A stretch of DNA of 36,512 nucleotides. Source: JBGSYN01 sp041750975. Lineage in GTDB: Bacteria > Pseudomonadota > Alphaproteobacteria > Geminicoccales > Geminicoccaceae. The notes below the pieces were generated by a model that worked only from the letters and a program-made list of their open reading frames with translations, had not been told where the DNA came from and did not search any database. The position numbers were made by a program, and so were the translations under genes. The stretch is taken from contig JBGSYN010000072.1 in the NCBI GenBank assembly GCA_041750975.1, positions 1 through 36,512 on the forward strand. Direction: 5' to 3'. This document shows, piece by piece, positions 1-7,711 of this stretch. How positions within the stretch are numbered: the first letter of the stretch is position 1; each line of letters opens with the position of its first letter.

Positions 1-1
1 T

Positions 2-78
2 TGGCGCGCCCGAGAAGATTCGAACTCCTAACCTCCTGATCCGTAGTCAGACGCTCTATCCAGTTGAGCTACGGGCGC
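2..78 (-). tRNA. tRNA-Arg (anticodon ACG)
   Basis: The reverse strand folds into a full cloverleaf of 77 nt with an encoded CCA. The acceptor stem is GCGCCCG paired with CGGGCGC, followed by a G discriminator base. The D arm is GCTC/GAGC and the anticodon stem is TCTGA/TCAGG around the loop CTACGGA. The T arm is AGGAG/CTTCT around TTCGAAT. Anticodon ACG, read as ICG after deamination, decodes CGU, CGC and CGA arginine codons. It is the first feature of the window, with no integrase or repeat beside it on the visible side. Confidence 0.96.
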
Positions 79-154
79 GCGGGAGAGGCCGGTATGTAGC
101 GAAGCTCCGGCTGGCTTGCAAGCCGTGGGGTCGAGAAATCCGAGGCCTCTAGCT

Positions 155-766
155 CTAGCTGCCGCGGACCGCGTCGGCGATGCCCTGCGCCATCTCCTCG
201 GGCGGCGTGCCGTGGCCGAAATGGGTGAGGTAGGCGCCGTCCCGATCCATCAGATAGGTGAAGGACGAGTGATCGACAAGATAGTCGCCCTGCTCGTCCG
301 GCTGATGCAATTGGTAATAGACACGGTAGGTGTCGGCGACATTGCCGATCTGGGCCTCGGTTCCGGTGAGGCCGACGAGATCGGTGCCGAACAGCCCGAC
401 ATAGTCGCTCATCACCTCCACGGTATCGCGCCTGGCGTCCAGCGTGATGAAGATCGGCACGACTTCGTTCCGCACGTCTTCCGGCAGGGCTTCGTAGGCT
501 GCCGTCATCTCGGTGAGGCTGAGCGGACAGACATCGGGGCAATAGGTGTAGCCGAAATAGATCAGGCGATACCTGCCTTGGAAGCTTTCATTGGTCGCCA
601 CCGCACCGGTCTGATCGACCAACTCGAACTCACCGCCGATCAGGGGCCGACCCTCGACCTCGCTGGTGCTGCCGGTCTCGATCATGCCCGAGACCGCCCA
701 AAAGGCGGCAACGCCGGCGATCAGCGCGATGGCCACGCCGGCAATGATGATCCAGCTGCTGCGCAT
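155..766 (-). CDS. SCO1/SenC family copper chaperone
   Basis: This is a membrane-anchored thioredoxin-fold protein of 203 residues, the usual SCO length. Residues 5-26 form a signal anchor that would place the domain in the periplasm. The copper site is visible as CPDVC (Cys76 and Cys80) plus the distal His166 in DHSSF. SCO proteins deliver copper to the CuA site of cytochrome c oxidase or act as thiol reductants for it. An AGGGAG Shine-Dalgarno six bases before the ATG supports the start. No cytochrome oxidase subunit or assembly gene lies nearby, so the partner is unknown. The family assignment is firm; the role in oxidase assembly is inferred from the family. Confidence 0.93.
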   Translation of the reverse strand: MRSSWIIIAGVAIALIAGVAAFWAVSGMIETGSTSEVEGRPLIGGEFELVDQTGAVATNESFQGRYRLIYFGYTYCPDVCPLSLTEMTAAYEALPEDVRNEVVPIFITLDARRDTVEVMSDYVGLFGTDLVGLTGTEAQIGNVADTYRVYYQLHQPDEQGDYLVDHSSFTYLMDRDGAYLTHFGHGTPPEEMAQGIADAVRGS

Positions 767-898
767 GGCATCTCCCTCGAAATCGTCGCGACGGCCGTAC
801 CGGGCGCTCGGTTAATCATAAGACCAATATATTCGCCGAAGAATCGGGCGCGAGATGACATGAGGTCACGATGCACATGCGCGCGGCTCTCGATCTTC

Positions 899-1837
899 TC
901 AGGTCTGGCGCTGCCGCAGCATGGATTCACGGCGGGCGATATAGAGTGTGCTGGCGACAATGATGAGGGTGCCGATGAGGGTATAGATGCTAGGCACTTC
1001 GGCGAAGAAAACGTAGCCGTAGAACGCCGCGACCGGCAGCCGGGCATAGTCGAAGGGGGCAAGCGCACTGGCCTCGCCAAGCCGAAAACCCATCATCATC
1101 GCCCATTGACCGGTGACTCCGAGCGCACCCATGGCCGCCATCAGACCGATCTGGAACAAACTCGGCGTGATCCAGGTGAAGGCCGCCGGCACAGCCGCAA
1201 TCAGCGTGCTGCCGAGACCCATATAGAGGAGCGTTGTCGTGTTCTTTTCGGTCAACACGATCTGCTTGATCAGAATCGAGACCGAGGCTGCGGCAATGGC
1301 GCTGACGACACCGATCAGTGCTGCCGGTTGCAGCACGCCGACGCCCGGCCGCAACATGACGAGGACGCCGATGAGACCGATCGCCGTCGCGGTCCAGCGC
1401 CTTGCCCGCACGGTCTCACGCAAGATCAAGGCCGCGAAGACGACCATGAAGAGCGGCTTAGTAAAGCTGATCGCCGTCGCCTCGGCCAGGGGGATGTGGG
1501 TCAGGGCGTAAAAGCCGCATAGCATCGCAGTCGAGCCGATCACGATTCGCGCGAGGTGCATGCCGGGATGGGCGGTGCGCCAGATCTGCGGCCCTTCGCG
1601 CAACGCGATCGGTAATAGCCAGAGAAAGCCGAAAAGCGCCCGCGCGAACGCTACCTCGAAGCTCGAAAGCTCCTGTCCTAAAGTCTTGGCGACAGCACCC
1701 ATGCTTGAGAACAACATGCAGGAAAGCAGGATCCACAGCGCCCCCTTGATGTTAGCGGTAAGATTCAAAATCGGATCATTCTCGAACCGTACTGCGAATA
1801 GGGGCGGCTTGCAGGGCCGTCTGATGACGGCTGCCAT
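899..1837 (-). CDS. EamA/DMT-superfamily transporter, downstream copy
   Basis: The protein has 312 residues with about ten hydrophobic helices arranged as two EamA repeats. Hallmarks are FEVAFARALFGFLWLLP in the first repeat and IPLAEATAISFTKPLF at the end of helix 4. Such proteins are inner-membrane exporters of small metabolites; the substrate cannot be read from sequence. The listed ATG overlaps the end of the upstream paralogue by 62 bases. A TTG at 1768, just after the upstream stop, is an alternative start that leaves only about nine residues before the first helix. Neither start has a convincing Shine-Dalgarno. It is probably translationally coupled to the preceding transporter and co-transcribed with the LysR gene. 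Confidence 0.85.
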   Translation of the reverse strand: MAAVIRRPCKPPLFAVRFENDPILNLTANIKGALWILLSCMLFSSMGAVAKTLGQELSSFEVAFARALFGFLWLLPIALREGPQIWRTAHPGMHLARIVIGSTAMLCGFYALTHIPLAEATAISFTKPLFMVVFAALILRETVRARRWTATAIGLIGVLVMLRPGVGVLQPAALIGVVSAIAAASVSILIKQIVLTEKNTTTLLYMGLGSTLIAAVPAAFTWITPSLFQIGLMAAMGALGVTGQWAMMMGFRLGEASALAPFDYARLPVAAFYGYVFFAEVPSIYTLIGTLIIVASTLYIARRESMLRQRQT

Positions 1838-2627
1838 AAATGGCGCCGCCGGCGATCATCACCGCACCGGCAAGTACCGCCAAGCTTGGGACTTCATCGA
1901 ACAGGACGAATGCGAAAAAGGCAACGATCGGCAACCGCATATAGTCGAAGATCACCAAAAACCCGGCATCCGCAAGTTTCATCGCCCGACTGACGCAATA
2001 ATGGCCGAGGCTTGCCGAAAGGCCGACGCCGGCCATGACGGCAAGTTCGAACAAGGTCGGCGTGCGCCACACGAAAAGTGCCGGCAAGAGCGAGACCGGC
2101 AACGTTATCAGCGACTGATAGCAGACAATGGCAGCCGAGGTTTCGGTCCGCGACAGCGCTTTGACGAGAACCGTACCGCTGCCCCACATCAATGCCGTCA
2201 AGACGGCGATCACGGCCATCGGTTCGAAGGCGTGCATGCCGGGCTGAACGATGATCAGACCGCCGAGCACGGCCAGTGCGGTCGCGATCCAGCGCGACCT
2301 GTAGAGCTGTTCGCCGAGAAAGAGGGCAGCGAGCACCATGGCGAAGATCGGTGCGGTAAAGCTGATCGCCGTGGCTTCGGCCAGCGGCAGAATGGCCAGG
2401 GTCCAAAACCACAGGCACATCGAGACAAAAGTCAGACCGGCCCGGCCGACATGCAGGGGCAGCCGTTCCGTTTGCAGCCCGCCCCAGCCGGCTCGCCAGA
2501 GCCAGGGCAGCATTGCCGCGAAGCCGAAGAGACTTCGGAAGAAGGCGATCTCGAAGGTGTGCTGGGTCTCGCTCGCGAGACGCACGAGATTGATGACCAG
2601 GGCAAAAGCGACACCGCCGCCCAGCAT
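1776..2627 (-). CDS. EamA/DMT-superfamily transporter, upstream copy
   Basis: This is a second drug/metabolite transporter of about 283 residues with ten predicted helices and the motifs FEIAFFRSLFGFAAMLPW and LPLAEATAISFTAPIF. The latter closely matches its downstream neighbour and suggests an old tandem duplication. The reading frame is open further upstream. I chose the ATG at 2627 because it places the first helix at the N-terminus, as in the family. A TTG at 2633 is possible, and so is an ATG at 2741 that overlaps the LysR gene and adds an arginine-rich extension. No start has a good Shine-Dalgarno. The gene lies 64 bases after the LysR stop on the same strand, so the LysR product may control it. 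Confidence 0.82.
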   Translation of the reverse strand: MLGGGVAFALVINLVRLASETQHTFEIAFFRSLFGFAAMLPWLWRAGWGGLQTERLPLHVGRAGLTFVSMCLWFWTLAILPLAEATAISFTAPIFAMVLAALFLGEQLYRSRWIATALAVLGGLIIVQPGMHAFEPMAVIAVLTALMWGSGTVLVKALSRTETSAAIVCYQSLITLPVSLLPALFVWRTPTLFELAVMAGVGLSASLGHYCVSRAMKLADAGFLVIFDYMRLPIVAFFAFVLFDEVPSLAVLAGAVMIAGGAIYGSRHQTALQAAPIRSTVRE

Positions 2628-2691
2628 CCACAACCCGCCGCCCAGGCTCGGCAGTCGGGGCAGGATGGCAGCTTTGGAGCGGTACGCCGAA

Positions 2692-3624
2692 CTAGACCTC
2701 AGCCTCGATGCTCCTCTTGTCGAGATCGGCCCAGGGCACATGGCGGCCGAAGGATTCGGCCAGGAAATCGACGAAACTTCGAAGCTTGGCGGAGACGTGA
2801 CGATTATGCGGATAGACGACACTGATCGGCGTCGTGCCGGCATCGAAATCATCGAGCAGTGGCTTGAGCCGGCCGGACCGGACCTCGTCGACAATGATGA
2901 AGCTCGGCAGCATGGCAATGCCCAGCCCTTCGATTGCCGCCGCGGCCAGCGCATCGCCATTATTGACGTGAAAATTGCCCTCGACGCGGATGATGACCGG
3001 CTCGCCTCCGCGCTCATACCGCCAGAGTCCGGGGGTCCGGCCGTAGGCGTAGGTCAGGCAATTATGTCCGACAAGCTGCTCGGGTTGATCGGGCGAGCCG
3101 CGCTGTCGCAGATAGTCGGGGCTGGCGACCGTGATCAGCCGGGATGCCGCGAGCCGCCTTGCAATCAGGCTGCTGTCCTCGAGATCGGCGATCCTGAGCG
3201 CCATGTCGAAACCTTCGTCGAGGATATCGACGACACGATCGCTGAGGCTGAGGTCGACTGCGATCTTGGGCCAGCGGGCGATGAATTTCGGCACCAGCGG
3301 GCTCAGATACCGGGCGCCGAAGGTCATCGGGGCCGAGACCTTGAGGATGCCCCTGGGCTCGGCATTGAGACCGACCGCCGAGAGTTCGGCCTCCTCGATT
3401 TCCTGGACGATCTTGAGGCAGCAATCCCGATAGGCTTGCCCGACTTCGGTCAACGACAGGCGGCGCGTCGTGCGATTGATCAGCCTGACGCCGAGCCGCT
3501 CTTCGAGGGCCACGACATTCTTGCTCACCGTCGATTTAGCCATGCCGAGCTGGCTTGCTGCCGCCGAAAAGCTGCCGAGTTGGGCGACTTTGACGAAAAC
3601 CTCCATGCTCTGCAGTCGATCCAA
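2692..3624 (-). CDS. LysR-family transcriptional regulator
   Basis: Residues 1-60 form the typical LysR winged helix-turn-helix (VFVKVAQLGSFSAAASQLG, then STVSKNVVALEERLG and RLINRTTR). A periplasmic-binding-like effector domain of about 200 residues follows. The frame extends to 3720, but the canonical LDRLQSMEVFV beginning points to the TTG at 3624; an ATG six codons later at 3606 is the other option. It is divergent from nadE, with about 90 bases between the starts, and upstream of the two DMT exporters on its own strand. LysR proteins often regulate the divergent gene and their own operon, so nadE or the exporters are candidate targets. The co-inducer is unknown. Confidence 0.88.
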   Translation of the reverse strand: MDRLQSMEVFVKVAQLGSFSAAASQLGMAKSTVSKNVVALEERLGVRLINRTTRRLSLTEVGQAYRDCCLKIVQEIEEAELSAVGLNAEPRGILKVSAPMTFGARYLSPLVPKFIARWPKIAVDLSLSDRVVDILDEGFDMALRIADLEDSSLIARRLAASRLITVASPDYLRQRGSPDQPEQLVGHNCLTYAYGRTPGLWRYERGGEPVIIRVEGNFHVNNGDALAAAAIEGLGIAMLPSFIIVDEVRSGRLKPLLDDFDAGTTPISVVYPHNRHVSAKLRSFVDFLAESFGRHVPWADLDKRSIEAEV

Positions 3625-3713
3625 GCGCAATCCCCGTGCATTGTCCAGCTTTTCAAAACACTTAGATTGTGGGACCTGAGCTTCGTCAAGGTCAGGCTTG
3701 AAAGGTTCGCCGC

Positions 3714-5429
3714 GTGACATCCGAGATCACGATCGCCCTCGCCCAGATCAACCCCGTCGTCGGCGACATCGAAGCCAATCTTGCGGCGGTGCGACGCGCC
3801 CGCGACGAGGCCGGGCTGCAGGGTGCCGACCTCGTCGTTTTCACCGAATTGGTATTGGTCGGCTATCCGCCCGAAGATCTGGTCCTGAAACGCGCCCTCG
3901 CCGCCCATGCCCGCCGTGCGATCGAAGCACTGGTAGCGGACAGCGCCGCGATAGGCACGCCCGCGATCGTCGTCGGTGCGCCGATCCGCGAGGGCGATAA
4001 ACTCTACAACGCCGCCCTGCTGATCGGCGAAGGCCGGATCATCGGCGAGCGGGCCAAGCATGAACTGCCCAATTATGGCGTGTTCGACGAGGTCCGGGTC
4101 TTCGATCGCGGCCCCGTTCCCGGACCGATCAGCCTGCCTTTGCCGAGCGGTGGCGCGATCCGGCTGGGGGTCATGGTCTGCGAGGACATGTGGACCGCCG
4201 ATGTGACCGAAGGGCTCGAGGAATCCGGTGCTGAGATCCTGATCGTGATCAACGGCTCGCCCTATGAAAGCGACAAGGACGATACCAGGCTCACTATCGC
4301 CGTCGCCCGCGCCGCCGAAGCCGATCTGCCGCTGATCTACGTCAATCAGGTAGGCGGCCAGGATGAACTGGTGTTCGACGGCGGCTCTTTCGTGCTCGAT
4401 CATGACCGGCGTCTCAAGGCACAGGCAAAATGGTTCGAGGAGGACCTGGTCCTGACCCGATGGCAGGCCGTCGAGGGCCGCTGGCGGCTGGCGGAACGCG
4501 CCGTCACGAACCCACCACCCGACGATCTCGAGGCGGTCTATCGGGCGATGGTGCTGGGCCTTCGGGATTATGTGAACAAGAACCGTTTTCCCGGCGTCGT
4601 GCTGGGCCTTTCGGGCGGGATCGACTCAGCGCTCTCGGCGGCGGTTGCGGTCGACGCCCTCGGTGCCGATCGGGTCCACACTGTCATGATGCCGTCCCGC
4701 TATACGTCGAACGACAGTCTCGAGGATGCGGCAGCCTGCGCCGAACTTCTAGGCACCCGACTCGATACGGTGCCGATCGAGGCCGCGGTCGACGCCTTTG
4801 CCGCAATGCTGGAGCCTTTGTTCCAGGACCGACCGGCGGATACTACCGAGGAGAACATCCAGTCCCGCATCCGCGGTCTGACCTTGATGGCAATCTCAAA
4901 CAAGCTGGGTTCGATGGTTCTCACCACCGGCAACAAATCGGAGATGTCGGTCGGTTATGCCACTCTCTATGGCGATATGTGCGGCGGCTATTCGGTCTTG
5001 AAGGACGTTTACAAGACCACGGTGTTCGAGCTTGCCGAATGGCGCAATCGTAATTGTCCGAAGGATGGTCTCGGCCCCGACGGGCCCGTCGTACCGCAAC
5101 GGATCATCACCAAACCGCCCTCCGCCGAGTTGCGGGAGGATCAGAAGGATGAGGATTCGCTCCCGCCTTACGACATTCTCGACGCCGTGTTGCGCGGCCT
5201 CATCGAAGAAGATCTCGCCCCCCGCGACCTGGTCGAGCAGGGCTTCGAAATCCATACCGTGCGGCGGGTCTCGAACCTCTTGGATCTTGCCGAATACAAG
5301 CGTCGTCAGGCACCGCCGGGGGTCAAGACCACCCGCAAGGCTTTCGGCCGCGATCGCCGCTACCCCATCACCAATGCGTTTCGCCGCATCGGCGTGGGCG
5401 AACTCGATCGGCTGGACCCGGCTCCATGA
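3714..5429 (+). CDS. nadE: Glutamine-dependent NAD+ synthetase
   Basis: It makes NAD+ from nicotinic acid adenine dinucleotide, ATP and glutamine, the last step of NAD synthesis in the cytoplasm. The 571 residues hold two domains. An N-terminal nitrilase-type glutaminase carries the catalytic triad Glu45, Lys115 (KHELPNYG) and Cys156 (GVMVCEDMW). A C-terminal synthetase has the PP-loop SGGIDS at 300-305. Length and layout fit the alphaproteobacterial glutamine-dependent form rather than the short ammonia-dependent one. The start is GTG at 3714, supported by AAAGG nine bases upstream. It is divergent from the LysR gene and precedes the purine operon by 125 bases. The assignment is secure. Confidence 0.97.
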   Translation: MTSEITIALAQINPVVGDIEANLAAVRRARDEAGLQGADLVVFTELVLVGYPPEDLVLKRALAAHARRAIEALVADSAAIGTPAIVVGAPIREGDKLYNAALLIGEGRIIGERAKHELPNYGVFDEVRVFDRGPVPGPISLPLPSGGAIRLGVMVCEDMWTADVTEGLEESGAEILIVINGSPYESDKDDTRLTIAVARAAEADLPLIYVNQVGGQDELVFDGGSFVLDHDRRLKAQAKWFEEDLVLTRWQAVEGRWRLAERAVTNPPPDDLEAVYRAMVLGLRDYVNKNRFPGVVLGLSGGIDSALSAAVAVDALGADRVHTVMMPSRYTSNDSLEDAAACAELLGTRLDTVPIEAAVDAFAAMLEPLFQDRPADTTEENIQSRIRGLTLMAISNKLGSMVLTTGNKSEMSVGYATLYGDMCGGYSVLKDVYKTTVFELAEWRNRNCPKDGLGPDGPVVPQRIITKPPSAELREDQKDEDSLPPYDILDAVLRGLIEEDLAPRDLVEQGFEIHTVRRVSNLLDLAEYKRRQAPPGVKTTRKAFGRDRRYPITNAFRRIGVGELDRLDPAP

Positions 5430-5442
5430 CACCTCGCCGGCC

Positions 5443-5461
5443 ATCGACCTTCGATTGTTTT
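5443..5461 (+). terminator. Weak hairpin with T-run after nadE
   Basis: ATCGA-CCT-TCGAT forms a five-base stem followed by TGTTTT, 14 bases after the nadE stop. It could be a weak intrinsic terminator. The stem is short and overlaps the -35 element proposed for purC, so this is tentative. Confidence 0.25.
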
Positions 5462-5483
5462 CGCGCCATGCCTGCACTATAGG
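5455..5483 (+). promoter_or_regulatory. Candidate sigma-70-type promoter of the purine operon
   Basis: TTGTTT (5455-5460) and TATAGG (5478-5483) are separated by exactly 17 bases, giving a start near 5490 and a leader of about 65 bases before purC. The match to consensus is moderate (3/6 and 4/6). I see no PurR box or riboswitch fold in the leader. Confidence 0.4.
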
Positions 5484-5554
5484 GAAGGTCCGCCGGTATT
5501 GTTCGCGGTGCCGTCGGCTGCCTTTGCGATTACTGATGAGGATATCCGACATTC

Positions 5555-6319
5555 ATGGCCCGACGGCGCCAAGTCTACGAGGGCAAGGCCAAAGTCCTCT
5601 TCGAAGGTCCCGAACCGGGCACGCTCATCCAGTATTTCAAGGATGACGCCACGGCCTTCAACAATCAGAAGCATGCCGTCATCACGGGCAAGGGCGTGCT
5701 CAATAATCGGATATCCGAATATCTGATGCTGCGGCTCGCCGAGGTCGGCATCCCGACGCACTTCATTCGCCGCTTGAATATGCGCGAGCAATTGATCCGC
5801 GAAGTCGAGATCATTCCGCTTGAAGTGGTCGTCCGCAATATCGCCGCCGGCTCGATCTCCAAGCGGCTCGGCATCGAGGACGGCGCCCAGCTGCCACGCT
5901 CGATCATCGAGTATTATTTCAAGTCGGACGAACTCGGCGATCCGATGGTGAGCGAAGAGCACATCACCGCATTCGGCTGGGCCGGCTATCAGGATCTCGA
6001 CGAGATGATGCAGATGGCGCTGCGCATCAACGACTTCCTGACCGGCCTGTTTCTCGGCGTCCGGCTCAAACTTGTCGACTTCAAGCTCGAATTCGGGCGG
6101 CTCTGGGAAGAGGACGACATGCAGATCGTCCTCGCCGATGAGATCAGTCCCGACAATTGCCGCTTATGGGACGTCGAGACCAATGAGCGGCTCGACAAGG
6201 ATCGCTTCCGCCAGGATCTTGGCAATGTGCAGGAGGGCTATCAGGAAATAGCGCGAAGGCTGGGCATTTTGCCCGAAGCCAATGTCCGCGATCTGCGAGG
6301 CCCGGAGATCGTCAAATGA
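5555..6319 (+). CDS. purC: Phosphoribosylaminoimidazole-succinocarboxamide synthase (SAICAR synthetase)
   Basis: It joins aspartate to CAIR with ATP to give SAICAR, a late step of de novo IMP synthesis. The 254 residues show the family N-terminus YEGKAKVLFE, the AFNNQKH segment, the signature PLEVVVRNIAAGS near residue 90, and the VLADEISPD motif near residue 190. It opens the pur cluster; a GATGAGGAT stretch about 12 bases upstream is the likely ribosome site. The stop overlaps the purS start (ATGA), indicating translational coupling. Confidence 0.97.
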   Translation: MARRRQVYEGKAKVLFEGPEPGTLIQYFKDDATAFNNQKHAVITGKGVLNNRISEYLMLRLAEVGIPTHFIRRLNMREQLIREVEIIPLEVVVRNIAAGSISKRLGIEDGAQLPRSIIEYYFKSDELGDPMVSEEHITAFGWAGYQDLDEMMQMALRINDFLTGLFLGVRLKLVDFKLEFGRLWEEDDMQIVLADEISPDNCRLWDVETNERLDKDRFRQDLGNVQEGYQEIARRLGILPEANVRDLRGPEIVK

Positions 6320-6561
6320 AGGCCAGGGTCGAAATCGGCCTGAAGCCGGGCGTGCTCGATCCAGAGGCCGTCGTCATCCAGAATTCGCTCAAGGGCCTTG
6401 GTTTCGATGGTGTCGACCGCCTGAGGCGGTTCAAAGTCATCGAGCTCGATGTGCCGGCCTGGGATCGCGCCAGTGCCAGAACCAGCGTCGAATCGATGTG
6501 CGAAAGGCTGCTCGCCAATCCGGTGATCGAGACCTACAGCATCACGCTTGTGGAGGACTGA
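6316..6561 (+). CDS. purS: Phosphoribosylformylglycinamidine synthase subunit PurS
   Basis: This small 81-residue subunit bridges PurL and PurQ in the three-part FGAM synthase and is needed for ammonia channelling. The KPGVLDPEA start, the QNSLKGLGF segment and the C-terminal VIETYSI strand are typical. It overlaps purC by four bases. Unusually, it is followed not by purQ but by a DUF29 gene that begins eight bases after its stop. Confidence 0.95.
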   Translation: MKARVEIGLKPGVLDPEAVVIQNSLKGLGFDGVDRLRRFKVIELDVPAWDRASARTSVESMCERLLANPVIETYSITLVED

Positions 6562-6569
6562 CGACGCCC

Positions 6570-7052
6570 TTGAACGACAAGCTCTACGACCAGGATTTCT
6601 TCAGCTGGACGCAGGAACAGGCGGAACTGCTGCGGCGGGCAGAGGCCATGCGCCTCAATGCCCCGCCCGAGCTCGACTGGGCTAATCTCGCCGAGGAGAT
6701 CGAGGATTTGGGGAAGTCCCAACAAAGAGAGCTTTATTCCCGATATAAGATTCTCATTCTGCATCTCCTCAAATGGCGATTTCAGCCCGGCATGCGTACA
6801 TCCGGCTGGCGACGCTCGATGCGCGATCAACGCGACGAAATCAGGCAATTGCTGGACCAAAGTCCAGGCCTAAAAGTAGTCCGCCAGAATCATTTCGCAC
6901 GTGCCTATCCCAAGTCCCGGCTCGATGCCGCCGACGAGACTGGACTGCCGGTCACGACTTTCCCAGAGGACTGCCCGTTCTCGATCGAGGAGGTCGAGGA
7001 TGAGGCGTTCTGGCCGGGGGCGGCGGAGCTTGTCGAGCGCCCGGCGCCATGA
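6570..7052 (+). CDS. DUF29 family protein inserted in the pur operon
   Basis: The protein has 160 residues with the layout of the DUF29 family. It begins LYDQDFFSWTQEQAELLRR, has LDWANLAEEIEDLGKSQ near residues 33-49, then LLKWRFQP near residue 67, and ends with GLPVTTFPEDCPFSIEEV. The start is taken as TTG at 6570, which matches the family N-terminus; the nearest purine-rich tract (GGAGG) is 13 bases upstream. It lies between purS and purQ and overlaps purQ by ATGA, so it is translated with the FGAM synthase genes. Its middle (about 6710-6790) is clearly richer in A+T than the neighbours, hinting at later acquisition. DUF29 has no established function; a link to purine metabolism is only inferred from position. 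Confidence 0.88.
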   Translation: MNDKLYDQDFFSWTQEQAELLRRAEAMRLNAPPELDWANLAEEIEDLGKSQQRELYSRYKILILHLLKWRFQPGMRTSGWRRSMRDQRDEIRQLLDQSPGLKVVRQNHFARAYPKSRLDAADETGLPVTTFPEDCPFSIEEVEDEAFWPGAAELVERPAP

Positions 7053-7711
7053 GCCTCCGGGCTGCCGTCATCACCTTTCCGGGCTCGAACTGCGACCGCG
7101 ACCTCGCCGTCGCCATGGAAACGGTCTTCGGCAAGCCGACGCTCCGCGTCTGGCACGGCGATACGGACATGCCCGAGGTCGATCTGATCGGCGTGCCGGG
7201 CGGTTTCGCCTATGGCGACTATTTGCGGTGCGGTGCCATCGCGGCGCGCGCCCCGATCATGGCGGAAGTGATCGCCCGCGCCCAAGCCGGGGTCCTGGTG
7301 CTGGGCATCTGCAACGGCTTTCAGGTCCTGACCGAAGCGGGCCTGCTGCCCGGTGCTCTGATCCGTAACGCGTCGCTGCGCTTTGTCTGCAGGCAGGTCG
7401 AGCTCGAGGTTGGGACCACGTTCAGCGCCTTTACCCGCCGCTTTACCGATCATGCCTCCATCCGGTTGCCCGTCGCCCATCATGACGGCAATTACTTCTG
7501 CGATCATGAGACGCTCCAGGCCCTCGAGGATGAGGATCGGATCGCCTTTCGCTACGGCGACAATCCCAACGGCTCGACTGCCGACATTGCCGGGATCCTC
7601 AACAAGGGCCGAAACGTGCTGGGCCTGATGCCCCATCCCGAGCGCGCGATCGAACCGCTCCTCGGCGGCGATGACGGCCGGCTCGTGTTCGAATCGCTGA
7701 TGGCGGCATGA
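7049..7711 (+). CDS. purQ: Phosphoribosylformylglycinamidine synthase glutaminase subunit PurQ
   Basis: This class I glutamine amidotransferase supplies ammonia to PurL for conversion of FGAR to FGAM. The 220-residue sequence has the nucleophile Cys88 in GICNGFQVL and the His196/Glu198 pair in MPHPERAIE, completing the triad. The GGFAYGDYLRCGA segment is typical of PurQ. It overlaps the DUF29 gene and purL by ATGA at both ends, so the three are coupled. Confidence 0.97.
   Translation: MSLRAAVITFPGSNCDRDLAVAMETVFGKPTLRVWHGDTDMPEVDLIGVPGGFAYGDYLRCGAIAARAPIMAEVIARAQAGVLVLGICNGFQVLTEAGLLPGALIRNASLRFVCRQVELEVGTTFSAFTRRFTDHASIRLPVAHHDGNYFCDHETLQALEDEDRIAFRYGDNPNGSTADIAGILNKGRNVLGLMPHPERAIEPLLGGDDGRLVFESLMAA

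Noticed and set aside
113..124. GGCTTGCAAGCC palindrome after the sco stop codon
   Set aside because: It has no loop and no T-run; a terminator call would not be justified.
1..155. tRNA-Arg as a possible integration site
   Set aside because: No integrase, direct repeat of the tRNA end, or composition change is seen next to it; the neighbouring genes look like ordinary chromosome.
116..1522. A 468-codon plus-strand frame over the sco and first DMT genes
   Set aside because: It crosses two unrelated minus-strand genes and is low in hydrophobic structure, as expected for an antisense shadow.
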